Assembly (NCBI RefSeq): GCF_000425285.1
Contig: NZ_AUDD01000015.1
Span: 1 to 64,000 of the forward strand
Direction of reading: 5' to 3'
From: Acidipropionibacterium jensenii DSM 20535
GTDB lineage: Bacteria; Actinomycetota; Actinomycetes; Propionibacteriales; Propionibacteriaceae
DNA length: 64,000 nt
Shown here: piece after piece, positions 50,569 through 59,550 of the stretch
Layout: every line of letters starts with the position of its first letter
Position numbering within the stretch: position 1 is the first letter of the stretch
Position numbers and translations under genes: made by a program
The notes under the pieces: generated by a model
Seen by the model: only the letters and a program-made list of their open reading frames with translations
Database searches by the model: none
What the model was told of the DNA's origin: nothing

Positions 50569-51237
50569 TCACTCTGCGGGTGTCGCTGCCTCCGACACCG
50601 CCAGGGGAAGCAGCCCGGAGGGGGTGAGGGCGGCGTCGACCCGGATGTCCCACCGGTCGTGGGGGAGAGCGGGGACCACCTCGGACTCGTCGACCATCGC
50701 CCAGACCGGGGCGACAGGGTGGCGCCCGCTGTCCAACCGGTGCCCACCGCCCGACCGGTACCCGCTGCCCGCAAGGGCCCGGTCGTACCAGCCGCCGCCG
50801 GTCCCGACCCGGTGACCGTTGCGGTCCACCCAGATCGCCGAGCAGATCACCAGATCCGCCCGGATCAGCGCATCGGGTCCCAGCACCGGGCCATCCGGCT
50901 CGGGAATTCCCCACAGTCCGTCCCGGAGGCGGTCGGCGTCGAAGCGGGCCCAGGCCGGGTCGTGGATCCCGTGACCGGCCCCGTCGGTGAGCACGGGGGC
51001 GAGCACAGTGAGACCGGCCCCGGCCAGCCTGGCCGCCAGCCCCACGGTGGCGGGTTCGCCCGGTCGCGACAGATACAGCGCGACGGTGCCCGCGCCGGTG
51101 CGGCGGACCTCCCGGAACCCGGTGCGCTCCCAGCCGCGGTCGCGTCGATCCTGCTCGCGATCGCTCAGAGCTGCCCGACGGGCGCGGCCCAGGTCCCGCC
51201 AGGTGGCCTTGGAGGAGCCCGGGCGGCCGTCGGGCAT
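50569..51237 (-). CDS. 5-formyltetrahydrofolate cyclo-ligase
   Basis: ATP-dependent conversion of 5-formyl-THF to 5,10-methenyl-THF. Typical N-terminus SSKATWRDLGRARRAALSD, the ATP/substrate region LRDGLWGIPEPDGP, and the C-terminal signature VGTGGGWYDRAL. The ATG at 51237 gives 222 aa; GTG at 51261 is an alternative. The frame is open much further upstream, antisense to moeA. Divergent from moeA, as in mycobacteria. Confidence 0.88.
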   Translation of the reverse strand: MPDGRPGSSKATWRDLGRARRAALSDREQDRRDRGWERTGFREVRRTGAGTVALYLSRPGEPATVGLAARLAGAGLTVLAPVLTDGAGHGIHDPAWARFDADRLRDGLWGIPEPDGPVLGPDALIRADLVICSAIWVDRNGHRVGTGGGWYDRALAGSGYRSGGGHRLDSGRHPVAPVWAMVDESEVVPALPHDRWDIRVDAALTPSGLLPLAVSEAATPAE

Positions 51238-51316
51238 CAGGATCGGCAGCACGATCCTCACCCTACTGGGCAGGGCCTGTCCGCTCAGGCGGCGTCGAGC
51301 CCGTACGCTGTGGACC

Positions 51317-52594
51317 ATGGCGCTGTTCCGCAAGAAGAAGACCGACGAGGAGACGCCGCTGGGGGCGCCGCTGGCGTTGCCGGGGGCTCCCGACGACGAC
51401 GAGAACGGTCGGCGCAGCCTGGAGGACCACCGCGACTTCCTGCTCTCCCTGGTCAAGCCGCTGGCTCCCTTCGGGTTGAGCATCGGCGACTCCCTCGGTC
51501 TGGAACTGTGCGAGGACGTCCCCTCTCCGGTCGATGTGCCGCGCACCACCACCTCGGTCATCGACGGGTTCGCCCTGGACTCGGCAGTCACGACCCGCGC
51601 CGGCAATCCCTACCCGGTGGTCCTGCAGGTCGACCGGCGGCCTCCGAGCCCGGTCGTCCAGGGCACCGCCGTCGTCGTGAGAGCCGGGGATCCGCTGCCG
51701 GCGGGAGTCGACTGCGTGGTCCCCGAGGAGTCCCTGGACGCAGACGGCCAGGTCAGCCTCACCGCTGCCGTGCACCCCTGGAGCGGCTGCCGGCTGGCCG
51801 GTTCGGACTTCGCCGCGGGAGACCCCATCGTGTCCCGAGGGAGGATCCTGCACCCGGCCACCATCGCCCTGCTCGCCGACTCCGGTGCCGGCAAGGTGCT
51901 GGCCCGGCCCCGCCCCCGGGTGGTGGTGCTGGGAACCGGCGGCGGCAAGTCCGGCCACGACGGCGTCCCCCTGCTGGACGTCACGGCCCATCTGATCTCC
52001 GCGGCCGCCGCCGAGACCGGCGCCCACGTCTGGCGGGTCGAGGCCGACGTCTCCGACACCGCGGCGCTGCGCGAGGCAATTACCGACCAGCTCATCCGGG
52101 CCGATCTGCTGCTGATCACCAGCAACCGTCCGGCCGCCGCGCGCCGCGATCCGGTCGCCGATCTGCTCCCGGATCTGGGTGCCACCGACTTCTGCCAGGT
52201 GGCGATGGATCCCGGTGCCACCCAGGGGTTCGGCCTGGTCGGGCCGGATCTGGTCCCGGTGATGGTGATGCCCCCGGGGCCCGGTGCGGCACTGGTGTCC
52301 TTCCACGCCTTCGCGGCGCCGCTGCTGCGCAAGCTCGGCGGGATCACCGTGACGGCGCGCCAGACCGTGGAGGCCGAGGCCCTCGACATCCTGGCCGGCC
52401 CGGACACCCCGGTGAGGTTCGTCCCGGTGGTGCTGCGCGACCGCGGTGGTCGCAGCTGCGCGGCACGCGCGGGACGTGGGGACGCTCGCGAGCTGGTCGA
52501 CCTGTCCGAGGCCGACGCCTTCGCCGTGATTCCGGCCGGCCAAGGCGTCGATGTCGGCGACACCGTGACCTGCTGGGCCGTGGAGCGGGACTGA
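51317..52594 (+). CDS. moeA: MoeA-like molybdopterin molybdotransferase
   Basis: Inserts molybdate into adenylated molybdopterin. 425 aa with the MoeA domain order: TSVIDGFALDSAV (usual PxSxxDGYA), VVRAGDPLPAGVDCVVPEE, then the MPT-binding Rossmann part (RPRVVVLGTGGGKSGHDGVP, MDPGATQGFGLVG, MVMPPGPGAALVSFHAFAAP) and domain IV. Some usual motifs are relaxed, so activity is probable but not certain. ATG 51317 follows TACGCT by 8 nt, suggesting a leaderless start. Followed by rimJ after 6 nt. Confidence 0.87.
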   Translation: MALFRKKKTDEETPLGAPLALPGAPDDDENGRRSLEDHRDFLLSLVKPLAPFGLSIGDSLGLELCEDVPSPVDVPRTTTSVIDGFALDSAVTTRAGNPYPVVLQVDRRPPSPVVQGTAVVVRAGDPLPAGVDCVVPEESLDADGQVSLTAAVHPWSGCRLAGSDFAAGDPIVSRGRILHPATIALLADSGAGKVLARPRPRVVVLGTGGGKSGHDGVPLLDVTAHLISAAAAETGAHVWRVEADVSDTAALREAITDQLIRADLLLITSNRPAAARRDPVADLLPDLGATDFCQVAMDPGATQGFGLVGPDLVPVMVMPPGPGAALVSFHAFAAPLLRKLGGITVTARQTVEAEALDILAGPDTPVRFVPVVLRDRGGRSCAARAGRGDARELVDLSEADAFAVIPAGQGVDVGDTVTCWAVERD

Positions 52595-52600
52595 CCGACG

Positions 52601-53314
52601 ATGACCGACTCGCTGCCACAGCGCGCCTTCCAGATGCCCTACGGCACGAGCCTCCCGCGGGCCCATCACTGGCCGACGGTGCTGCGGGCGGGAGCCGTGG
52701 TGCTCCGGCCCCTGGTGAGGTCGGACGGTCCCGAGTGGTTCCGGATCAGGCAACGGGACGCCGAATGGCTGCAGCCCTGGGAGGCCACCAGGCCGCCGGG
52801 ATCCCTGGAGAGGGTGCCCAGCTTCCCGCAGATGGTGGCCCGCAACCGCAGGCTGGCGAAGGTGCCGGTGGCCCTGCCCTGGGCGATCGTCTGGGATGAC
52901 GGGTGGCCCCGCAGCCCGGCCCGGCACCCGGAGAAACTCGCGGTGATCGGTCAGCTGACGGTCTCCAGCATCACCTACGGCTCGGCGCTCAGCGCGTCGA
53001 TGGGCTACTGGGTGAGTCATCGGTATGCCGGCCGCGGAGTGGTGCCCACCGCCGTGGCACTGGCCGCCGACTACTGCTTCCAGGTGCTGCGCCTGCACCG
53101 CATCGAGATCTGCATCAGGCCCGAGAACGCCAAGAGTCTTCGCGTCGTCGAGAAGCTCGGGCTGGTCGAGGAGGGGATGCGTCCGCGGTACCTCCACATC
53201 GACGGGCAGTGGTCCGACCACCGGGTGTTCCGGCTGCTGTGCGACGACCGTCCGGCCGGCGTGCTGCAGGAGTACTTGGCGTCGCACGTCCTGCCGGGCT
53301 CTCCGCTGACCTGA
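52601..53314 (+). CDS. rimJ: RimJ-type GNAT N-acetyltransferase
   Basis: 237-aa acetyltransferase acting on protein N-termini (RimJ/RimL group). The acetyl-CoA site is seen in YWVSHRYAGRGVVPTAVALA, and the last strands in LRLHRIEICIRPENAKSLRV followed by VVEKLGLVEEGMRPRYL. ATG 52601 is 6 nt behind moeA. The order moeA-rimJ-sepX matches the mycobacterial neighbourhood. Natural substrate not evident. Confidence 0.9.
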   Translation: MTDSLPQRAFQMPYGTSLPRAHHWPTVLRAGAVVLRPLVRSDGPEWFRIRQRDAEWLQPWEATRPPGSLERVPSFPQMVARNRRLAKVPVALPWAIVWDDGWPRSPARHPEKLAVIGQLTVSSITYGSALSASMGYWVSHRYAGRGVVPTAVALAADYCFQVLRLHRIEICIRPENAKSLRVVEKLGLVEEGMRPRYLHIDGQWSDHRVFRLLCDDRPAGVLQEYLASHVLPGSPLT

Positions 53315-53446
53315 ATCGGCTTGCCGGGTGGCAGTCCGACGCGTCATAGGATGTGCGCACCCGAATTACATCCGTGTGATGCGAAATGTCCGACACTCCG
53401 GCGAAGAGCCTGACGGGAGCGCATCGGGACCTTTAGCGTGTGCCAC

Positions 53447-54277
53447 GTGGAAGCAATCATCGTCGGAGTGCTCGTCGTGGCGTGGATCGCCTACCTTGTG
53501 CCGTGGTTCGTGATGCGTCGCCACGACCGTGCCGAGGAGAGCGAGGAGGCGACCGAGTTCCCTGACACCATGTCGGTGGTGCGCGACGGTGGCCTGACCA
53601 TCAGCGCGCATACGGCGGAGCCCCAGGACGATCTGGAGGTCGCCACCCCCTTCACGAGGGCGCACGCCCGCCAGGAGGTCCGCGAGGCCTGGGCCAATGC
53701 GGCCGTCCGGCGTCGCAGGACCGTGGCCGTCCTGATGCTTCTCACCACCTTGATGGCCGCGCTGGCACTGACCTCCGTGCTGTCCTGGTGGTTCACTGCC
53801 GCCGCCGGTGCACTCGTGGTGGCCTTCTTCGTCGTGGCGCGGATCTCGGTGGTCCGGATGGCCCGCCGGCTCGACGCGCAGATCGATCAGATCGACCGTG
53901 GGTGGGACGAGCACACCGTGCTGCTGAGCCGAGAGGCCCCCTTTCCCGAGGAGTCCCACCAGCACGAGAGCGACCACACGCTCGAGGAGAACGAACCCAC
54001 CGCATACTCGGTCGAGCTGAACGGGCCGGTCTCCGCGGGCTCCGGTTCGCTGTGGGACGCCGTCCCGGTCACCACCCCGACCTACGTCTCCAAGCCGATC
54101 GCCGCGCGCACCGTGCGCACCATCGACCTGTCCGCCCCCGGACCGGTGGCCGGACAGACCAGCACCCCGGTGACCGCCGAGCATCCCCAGGCAGTCGGGG
54201 CCCATCTCCCCACGGTCGTCGAGGGGTCGACCGTCGAGCAGCAGCCGGAGGAGGCCCTCCGCCGCCGGTCGGCATGA
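53447..54277 (+). CDS. SepX/GlpR-like divisome membrane protein
   Basis: 276 aa: an N-terminal membrane helix (EAIIVGVLVVAWIAYLVPWF) followed by the family-typical RRHD, a cytoplasmic stretch, two further helices (AVLMLLTTLMAALALTSVLS and WWFTAAAGALVVAFFVVARI) and a long acidic/Pro tail. SepX is a cell-division factor in Streptomyces; the assignment rests on topology, the YLVPWFVMRRHD motif and position after rimJ. GTG 53447 is chosen because TAGCGT (53434-53439) lies 7 nt upstream. Confidence 0.8.
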   Translation: MEAIIVGVLVVAWIAYLVPWFVMRRHDRAEESEEATEFPDTMSVVRDGGLTISAHTAEPQDDLEVATPFTRAHARQEVREAWANAAVRRRRTVAVLMLLTTLMAALALTSVLSWWFTAAAGALVVAFFVVARISVVRMARRLDAQIDQIDRGWDEHTVLLSREAPFPEESHQHESDHTLEENEPTAYSVELNGPVSAGSGSLWDAVPVTTPTYVSKPIAARTVRTIDLSAPGPVAGQTSTPVTAEHPQAVGAHLPTVVEGSTVEQQPEEALRRRSA

Positions 54278-54326
54278 GCCCGGATTGGCGCTGCGAGACC
54301 CCTGTGGTAGCGTGAGCGCGGTCCTT

Positions 54327-54402
54327 GGGGCATTGGCGCAGTTGGTAGCGCGTCTCGTTCGCAATGAGAAGGTCAGGGGTTCGAATCCCCTATGCTCCAC
54401 CA
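54327..54402 (+). tRNA. tRNA-Ala (anticodon CGC)
   Basis: Complete cloverleaf: acceptor GGGGCAT pairs with ATGCTCC, discriminator A, encoded CCA at 54400-54402. The anticodon loop is TTCGCAA (anticodon CGC, decoding GCG), and the T arm has GGTTCGAATCC. 76 nt. No integrase or attachment-site duplicate was found beside it. Confidence 0.95.
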
Positions 54403-54666
54403 GTAGATCAGAGGCCGGTTGGCCGGGTGTTGTGCCCGGTGAGCTGGCCTTCTCCATACCGGATGCGTGCCCGGGCTGACCGTGCATCGCCGCTCGACAG
54501 TGCGCCCCGGGATCCCGGCCGACCACCGGCGGGAATGGACGGACCGGGTCGAGACCAGTGGCGATCTCCCGGCCGACAGCCCCGGTCCACTAGGGTGAGG
54601 CGAACGTGTCAACCGGGTGGAAGCACAGTGATGTGGTGATGCTGACGAGTCAAGGGAGCGTGCAGC
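54403..54666. other. Gene-free stretch after tRNA-Ala
   Basis: 264 bp. I see no gene, repeat or strong hairpin. It must hold the promoter of the AI-2E-family gene; a GGGAGCG site precedes ATG 54667. Confidence 0.5.
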
Positions 54667-55766
54667 ATGTCGGAGAGCAGGCGTACCGGGCCCTTGCGTT
54701 CGCAGCGGATTCGTCGCGCGGGCGTCACCGCGTGGTCGGCACTGGGCATCGTCGTGCTGATTGTGGTCGTCGCGGCCGCTATTGGCGCACTCTCCGGGAT
54801 CCTCGTTCCCCTGGTGGTCGCCGCCATCCTCGGGATCGTGCTTGAGCCGTGGGTCTCTTGGCTCGAACGCCGCAGGGTGCCTTCGGCCCTGGCGGCGGTC
54901 ATCGGCCTGGTCTCCGCGGTTCTTGTCGCGGCCGCCATGGTGTGGCTGGTGGTCGTCGGCTTCATTCAGCAACTCCCTGCGATCACTCAACAGGTGATGA
55001 CGGGCTGGAACGCCTTCGTCAGCTGGGCGCGAGGTCTCGATCTCGATGCAGTCCTTCTCGATCAGATCCGCGAGGCCGCCTACGGGTATGCCCCGCGACT
55101 CGGCGAGGGCATCCTCGGCCTGGTCATCAGCACGCTCTCCGGGGGCGTCTCGATGGTGATCGGCACCTTTTTCAGTCTCTTCTTCCTGTTCTTCGTCCTG
55201 AAGGATTTCCGGCGCTTCGGCGAGTGGCTGTCGCGGGTGACGGGTACCGACCCGGTGCTCGTCGAGAGGATCAAGGACCTGTCGCAGACCGCTGTGCAGG
55301 GGTACTTCAGAGGTACCGCGCTGACGGCAATCATCACCGCGCCGATCTTCCTGCTGCCGCTGCTGTTCCTGAAGGTGCCGCTGATCCTGCCGATCTCGAT
55401 CCTCTACTTCTTCCTCTCCTTCATCCCTATGTCGGTGCCTGGATCACCGGGGCCTTCGCAATTCTGATCGCCTTTGGATCTGCCGGTCCGACCGGGGCGC
55501 TGATCGTCGGCATCAGTCTGCTGGTGTCGAATGGGACGATTCAGAGCGCTGTGGGCTCGTGGGCTCTGGGCAGCTCGCTGTCCCTCCACCCGGTCGTCGT
55601 GCTGCTCGCCACCATCGTCGGCGGCACCATCGCAGGGATGCTCGGGATGGTGCTCGGCCCTCCGGTGGCAGCAGCGGTCGTCAAGTCGGTTGCCGCGGTT
55701 CGTGAGGGCGGATCGGCGACAACGAGCTCGGCGGCGCCGTCCGAGCCGGAACCGGCACAGCCCTGA
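54667..55766 (+). pseudogene. AI-2E-family transporter, frameshifted
   Basis: Membrane protein of the AI-2E/PerM family. The first frame (54667-55467) carries most of the domain, including SLFFLFFVLKDFRRFGEWLS and LILPISILYFFLSFIP. At 55425-55427 (TCATCCCTATG) the frame is lost: the expected continuation YVGAWITGAFAILIAFGSAG lies in the next frame and runs to 55766. One extra C in that C-run would rejoin them into a protein of about 366 aa, the usual length. Either a true recent inactivation or a homopolymer undercall. Some relatives also act as Na+/H+ antiporters. Confidence 0.82.
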
Positions 55767-55839
55767 GGACCCCGGGCACCGTCGTGGTGCACGGGGTGAC
55801 CTCCGATGCTGGCCGGTCCCGTGATGGCGGGTCGGTGGA

Positions 55840-56706
55840 TTACGGGGTGTCGGTCTTCAGGGTGTCGAGGTACTTCCTCAGATCGGCGGCGAAGGCCTTG
55901 TGCGACTTCGACGAGTGCCGCAGCGACAACCACGACTTCGCCGCGGCCACGAACTGGGCCTGGTCGTCCGGGGGTGGCGGAGGAGGCGGCGGGGTCGCCA
56001 GGGGAGCGAAGATCGTGCAGTCCCCCGAGGCCTTCAGCAGGACCTCCATGGCGTCCCAGCTGAAGTAGGCCCTGCCCTGCAGGCCCCAGTCCTCGCCCCA
56101 GGAGTTCTGCATCCAGACCCGCTCATGCTCGACGTCGAGCTCGTCGAGACAGTACTCGTGGCCGCCGGCCAACCGACCGGTGATCGTCTGACGCCCGTCG
56201 GGAGCCGGGTCGAACATGTCCTGGCGCCACTCCGTACCCACGATGACCGCATGATCGGCCAACGCGGTCAGCATGGCACTCAGAGAGAAGGCGTGCTCGT
56301 ACCCGCTGATCAGGCCGCGAGTCTTGAGCACTTTCGCCACCGACAGACCGTCGGACCCGGTGTCGGTGGGCGGGTAGGTGCCCTCGAAGGGATCGATCTT
56401 GGTGGCATCGGAGTAGATGCCGACCGCATAGCGCTGGTCGGCGTCGGCGTCACCGCTGAGCACCGCCTGCACCTCGGGCTGGCTCCAGAACGGGAGGTAG
56501 GAGATGCACTTGGCGGCGGCGTTGCCGGTGCACGAGCCGAGGTCGCCCTGGTTCAAGGTCGGGATGTGAGAGGTGTGACGCACCGAGGTGAGGGTGCTGA
56601 GGTCGGCGGCCTTGAACGCGTAGTCCCAGGACCGGGGATCGTGGTTGACGTTGCGGCCCAGGCGAGGATCCCTGGGCTCCCGGTAGATCTTCACGTAGTT
56701 GCTCAT
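55840..56706 (-). CDS. Papain-like (C1 family) cysteine peptidase
   Basis: 288 aa with all papain active-site elements: Gln53 and Cys59 in NQGDLGSCTGNA, His183 in AGGHEYCLDE, and Asn201 in MQNSWGEDWG. A polyproline stretch (residues 239-246) separates the peptidase from a short helical C-terminal domain (FVAAAKSWLSLRHSSKSHKA). No signal peptide or propeptide is seen, so it may act in the cytoplasm or be released another way. The ATG at 56706 is preferred; GTG upstream would add 23 residues. C1 peptidases of this size are scattered in bacteria and phages; the substrate is unknown. Confidence 0.87.
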   Translation of the reverse strand: MSNYVKIYREPRDPRLGRNVNHDPRSWDYAFKAADLSTLTSVRHTSHIPTLNQGDLGSCTGNAAAKCISYLPFWSQPEVQAVLSGDADADQRYAVGIYSDATKIDPFEGTYPPTDTGSDGLSVAKVLKTRGLISGYEHAFSLSAMLTALADHAVIVGTEWRQDMFDPAPDGRQTITGRLAGGHEYCLDELDVEHERVWMQNSWGEDWGLQGRAYFSWDAMEVLLKASGDCTIFAPLATPPPPPPPPDDQAQFVAAAKSWLSLRHSSKSHKAFAADLRKYLDTLKTDTP

Positions 56707-56803
56707 CGCTGCGTCCTGTCCCCCTGAGTAAGGATGAAGCCGAGGGCGGCAGAAATTAGCACCCGTCTGGGTCATGTCATGCCAGTCTGTTCGCGGGGAA
56801 TCC

Positions 56804-57729
56804 TCAGGATCTGGTTCTGCTCCGGGTGTGCACGGCTGCCCAGGCCAGAAGGATGATCCTCGCGCCGCTCAGGGCGACCAGCGGGGTGATCGTCTCGCCG
56901 AGCAGCAGGGCCGACCAGATCATGGTGAGCACGGGTTGAAGGAGCTGGGTCTGGCTGACGGCGGTCATCGGCCCGATCGCCAACCCCCGGTACCAGGCGA
57001 TGAAGCCGACGAACATGCTCACGACGCCGAGGTAGCCCAGCGCCGCCAGGGGCCCGGCCCGGGGAGGGTGTGGATCTCGCGCAGACCCGTGACCAGGGCC
57101 AGGGTGCCCATCACGGGAGCGGCCAGCAGCAGCGCCCAGCAGATGGTCTGCCAGGCGCCGAGCTCCCGGGACACCAGACCGCCCTCGGCATATCCGACCG
57201 CCGCCGCGACGACCGCGGCAAAGAGCCACAGGTCGCCCGGCTCGAGAACCAGGTGCATCGAGGCGCTCTGCATCATGCTGAACATCACCACGGTGAGCGC
57301 GCCGGCTGCGGTGAACACCCAGAACACCGGGCGGGGGTGCTCGTGCCCGCGGATGGAGGCGGCGACCGCGGTGGCCGCCGGGAGGAGACCGACGACCACG
57401 GCCGAGTGTGATGCCGACGTCGTGGTGAGGCCGAGGGTCGTGAACAACGGAAACCCGAGGACGACGCCGAAGGAGATCACCGTGAGCCGTACCCACTGAC
57501 GCCTCGAGGGCAGGGTCTGGCGCAGCACCAGCAGAGTGAGGGCCGCCAGGACGGCACCGATCACCGCTCTGGCCGAGGTGGCGAAGACGGCAGAGAACTG
57601 CGACACCGCGACCTTGGTCATCGGGAGGGTCAGGGAGAACCCGAGCACGCCGAGGGCGCCCCAGATCAGTCCGGTGCTGCCCGTCGACGTCGCTCGAGTC
57701 TTCCTGTTCACGCGGGTGTCGGTCGTCAC
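56804..57729 (-). pseudogene. EamA/DMT-family transporter, frameshifted
   Basis: Drug/metabolite transporter with ten membrane segments split over two frames. The first part (GLIWGALGVLGFSLTLPMTK to LVTGLREIHTLPGPGP) is followed at 57049-57052 by a shift; the last three segments (LGYLGVVSMFVGFIAWYRGL, PMTAVSQTQLLQPVLTMIWS) are in another frame ending at 56804. One additional base in the run read GGGG on the plus strand restores one protein of about 308 aa. Likely start GTG at 57729. It diverges from an ArsR gene. Confidence 0.8.
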
Positions 57730-57859
57730 GGTGCTCAGTACACACCGTTGTGGCAGCCGTTCTGACCGCTGAGACGGGCCCTCACGACTGGTCCGAGGAA
57801 TCAGTCGGGCGAAGGTCGGTCGGCGGTCCGGGCCGTCCTTCAACTGTTAGTACCCGCGT

Positions 57860-58225
57860 ATGGATGCGGATATGCAGACAAGCGGCGAGGAACCGTCGCC
57901 CGAGTACATCGACCTGGCGGCGGAGGTGCTCGGACTGCTGTCGGACCCGACGCGGATCAGGATCGTGCTCGCGCTTCGCCGGGCCGAGGAGCTGTCGGTG
58001 AACGCCCTCGCCCAGATCGTGGGCAGGAGGCCCTCCGGCGTCTCCCAGCATCTCGCCCGGATGAGGTTGGCCCGGATGGTCACCACCCGCCAGGAGGGCA
58101 CCCGGGTGCTCTACCGACTCACCGACGAGCACGCGGTGACCCTGGTCCTCGAGGCGGTCAAGCAGGCCGAGCACGCGGTCGCCGACGGGCATCTCCCTCC
58201 GCACCACCACTCGGTGCGCCCATGA
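57860..58225 (+). CDS. ArsR/SmtB-family metal sensor
   Basis: 121-aa winged-helix repressor (LGLLSDPTRIRIVLALRR, recognition helix RRPSGVSQHLARMRLARM). The C-terminal helix keeps most of an alpha-5 metal site: Asp89 and His91 in TDEH, Glu104 and His105 in QAEH, with Gln102 where NmtR has His. The tail adds His111 and His115-117. This points to Ni, Co or Zn sensing. ATG 57860 lies 6 nt after TAGTAC, a leaderless layout. The MFS exporter 31 nt downstream is its probable target. Confidence 0.88.
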   Translation: MDADMQTSGEEPSPEYIDLAAEVLGLLSDPTRIRIVLALRRAEELSVNALAQIVGRRPSGVSQHLARMRLARMVTTRQEGTRVLYRLTDEHAVTLVLEAVKQAEHAVADGHLPPHHHSVRP

Positions 58226-58256
58226 GCCAGCTGTCATCCAGGAACAGGAGCCAGTC

Positions 58257-59504
58257 ATGATCTCCGTGCTGCGAACCCCCAGCTACGCGAAACTCTTCGG
58301 CGCACAGATCGTCGCCCTGGTGGGGACCGGTCTGCTCACGGTGGCCCTGGGGCTGCTCGCCTTCGACATCGCCAGGGGGGATGCAGGAATCGTGATGGGC
58401 GTGGCCATGACCATCAAGATGGTCGCCTATGTCGCCGTCGCCCCGCTCGCCACCGCACTGGTCGCCCGGCTGTCCCGGAAACCGGTGCTCATCGGCGCCG
58501 ACCTGGTGCGCGCCGGCGTCGCGGTCTCCCTTCCCATGGTGACCCAGGCGTGGCAGATCTACATCCTGATCCTGCTGCTCCAGTCAGCCTCGGCGACCTT
58601 CACCCCGACCTTCCAGGCGGTGATCCCCTCGGTGCTTCCCGACGAGGGGGACTACACCCGAGCCCTGTCCCTGTCGAGGCTCGCCTACGATCTGGAGTCG
58701 GTGCTCAGCCCCATGCTCGCCGCCGTCCTGCTGACGGTGATCAGCTACCACAACCTGTTCGTCGGGACGGTGATCGGGTTCATCGGGTCCGCGGTGCTGG
58801 TGGCGTCCACCCGATTCCCGCACATCGAGGTCCCGCCCAGCGCACCCTTCCTGGAGCGGCTCACCCGCGGCGTGCGGCTGTTCTGGCGGATCCGCGAGCT
58901 GCGCGGGCTGATGGGACTGAACCTCGTGGTGGCGACCACCACGGCGATGGTCATCGTCAACACCGTGGTGCTGGTCCAGGCCCATCTCGGGCGGTCGCAG
59001 TCCGATGTGGCACTGCTGCTGGGTGTCTACGGCACAGGGTCGATGGTGGTGGCGCTCGGGATGCCGGCACTGCTCGACCGGCTCCCCGACCGCAGGGTGA
59101 TGGTCGCCGGGGGACTCGCCCTGCCCGTCCTGCTGCTGGTGGCCGCCGGGGTGATCGCACGGCCGGCGAGTTCCGGTCAGTGGGTGGCGCTCCTGGTCGT
59201 GTGGACGCTGCTGGGGGCCGCGACCTCCACCATCCTCACGCCCTCCTCGCGGCTGCTGCGCAGGAACAGCCAGGATCAGACCAGGCCGGCGGTGTTCTCC
59301 GCCCAGTTCTCGCTGTCCCATGCCTGCTTCCTCATCACCTACCCGCTCGCCGGCGCCCTCGGTGCGGCGATCGGCCTGCCGGCCGTGGCGGTGGTCCTGG
59401 TCGTCGTCGGCGTCCTCGGTCTGGTCGCGGCGCTGCTCGCCTGGCGCCCGGTTTCGACCGGCTCCCGGGACCACCGACCCACGGTCTCCCGGTCGCGGAT
59501 CTGA
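58257..59504 (+). CDS. MFS exporter paired with ArsR sensor
   Basis: 415-aa major facilitator with 12 segments of the NreB/enterobactin-exporter-like group (LRTPSYAKLFGAQIVALVGTG, ARLSRKPVLIGADLVRAGVA). Organisation behind a His-rich ArsR protein suggests efflux of a metal, in the manner of NreB nickel exporters, but there is no His-rich tail. ATG 58257 follows CAGGAACAGGAG. Drug export is the alternative. Confidence 0.85.
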   Translation: MISVLRTPSYAKLFGAQIVALVGTGLLTVALGLLAFDIARGDAGIVMGVAMTIKMVAYVAVAPLATALVARLSRKPVLIGADLVRAGVAVSLPMVTQAWQIYILILLLQSASATFTPTFQAVIPSVLPDEGDYTRALSLSRLAYDLESVLSPMLAAVLLTVISYHNLFVGTVIGFIGSAVLVASTRFPHIEVPPSAPFLERLTRGVRLFWRIRELRGLMGLNLVVATTTAMVIVNTVVLVQAHLGRSQSDVALLLGVYGTGSMVVALGMPALLDRLPDRRVMVAGGLALPVLLLVAAGVIARPASSGQWVALLVVWTLLGAATSTILTPSSRLLRRNSQDQTRPAVFSAQFSLSHACFLITYPLAGALGAAIGLPAVAVVLVVVGVLGLVAALLAWRPVSTGSRDHRPTVSRSRI

Positions 59505-59550
59505 GGACCGATGCCCTGAGTGTTCTGGGGCCCGTGGGTCTGGCAGACAG

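Noticed and set aside
54327-54666. tRNA-Ala as an integration site for a mobile element
   Set aside because: No integrase and no repeat of the tRNA 3' end was seen downstream; the frameshifted transporters have native-looking composition.
55840-56706. C1 peptidase as part of a prophage
   Set aside because: No structural, lysis or replication phage genes on either side.
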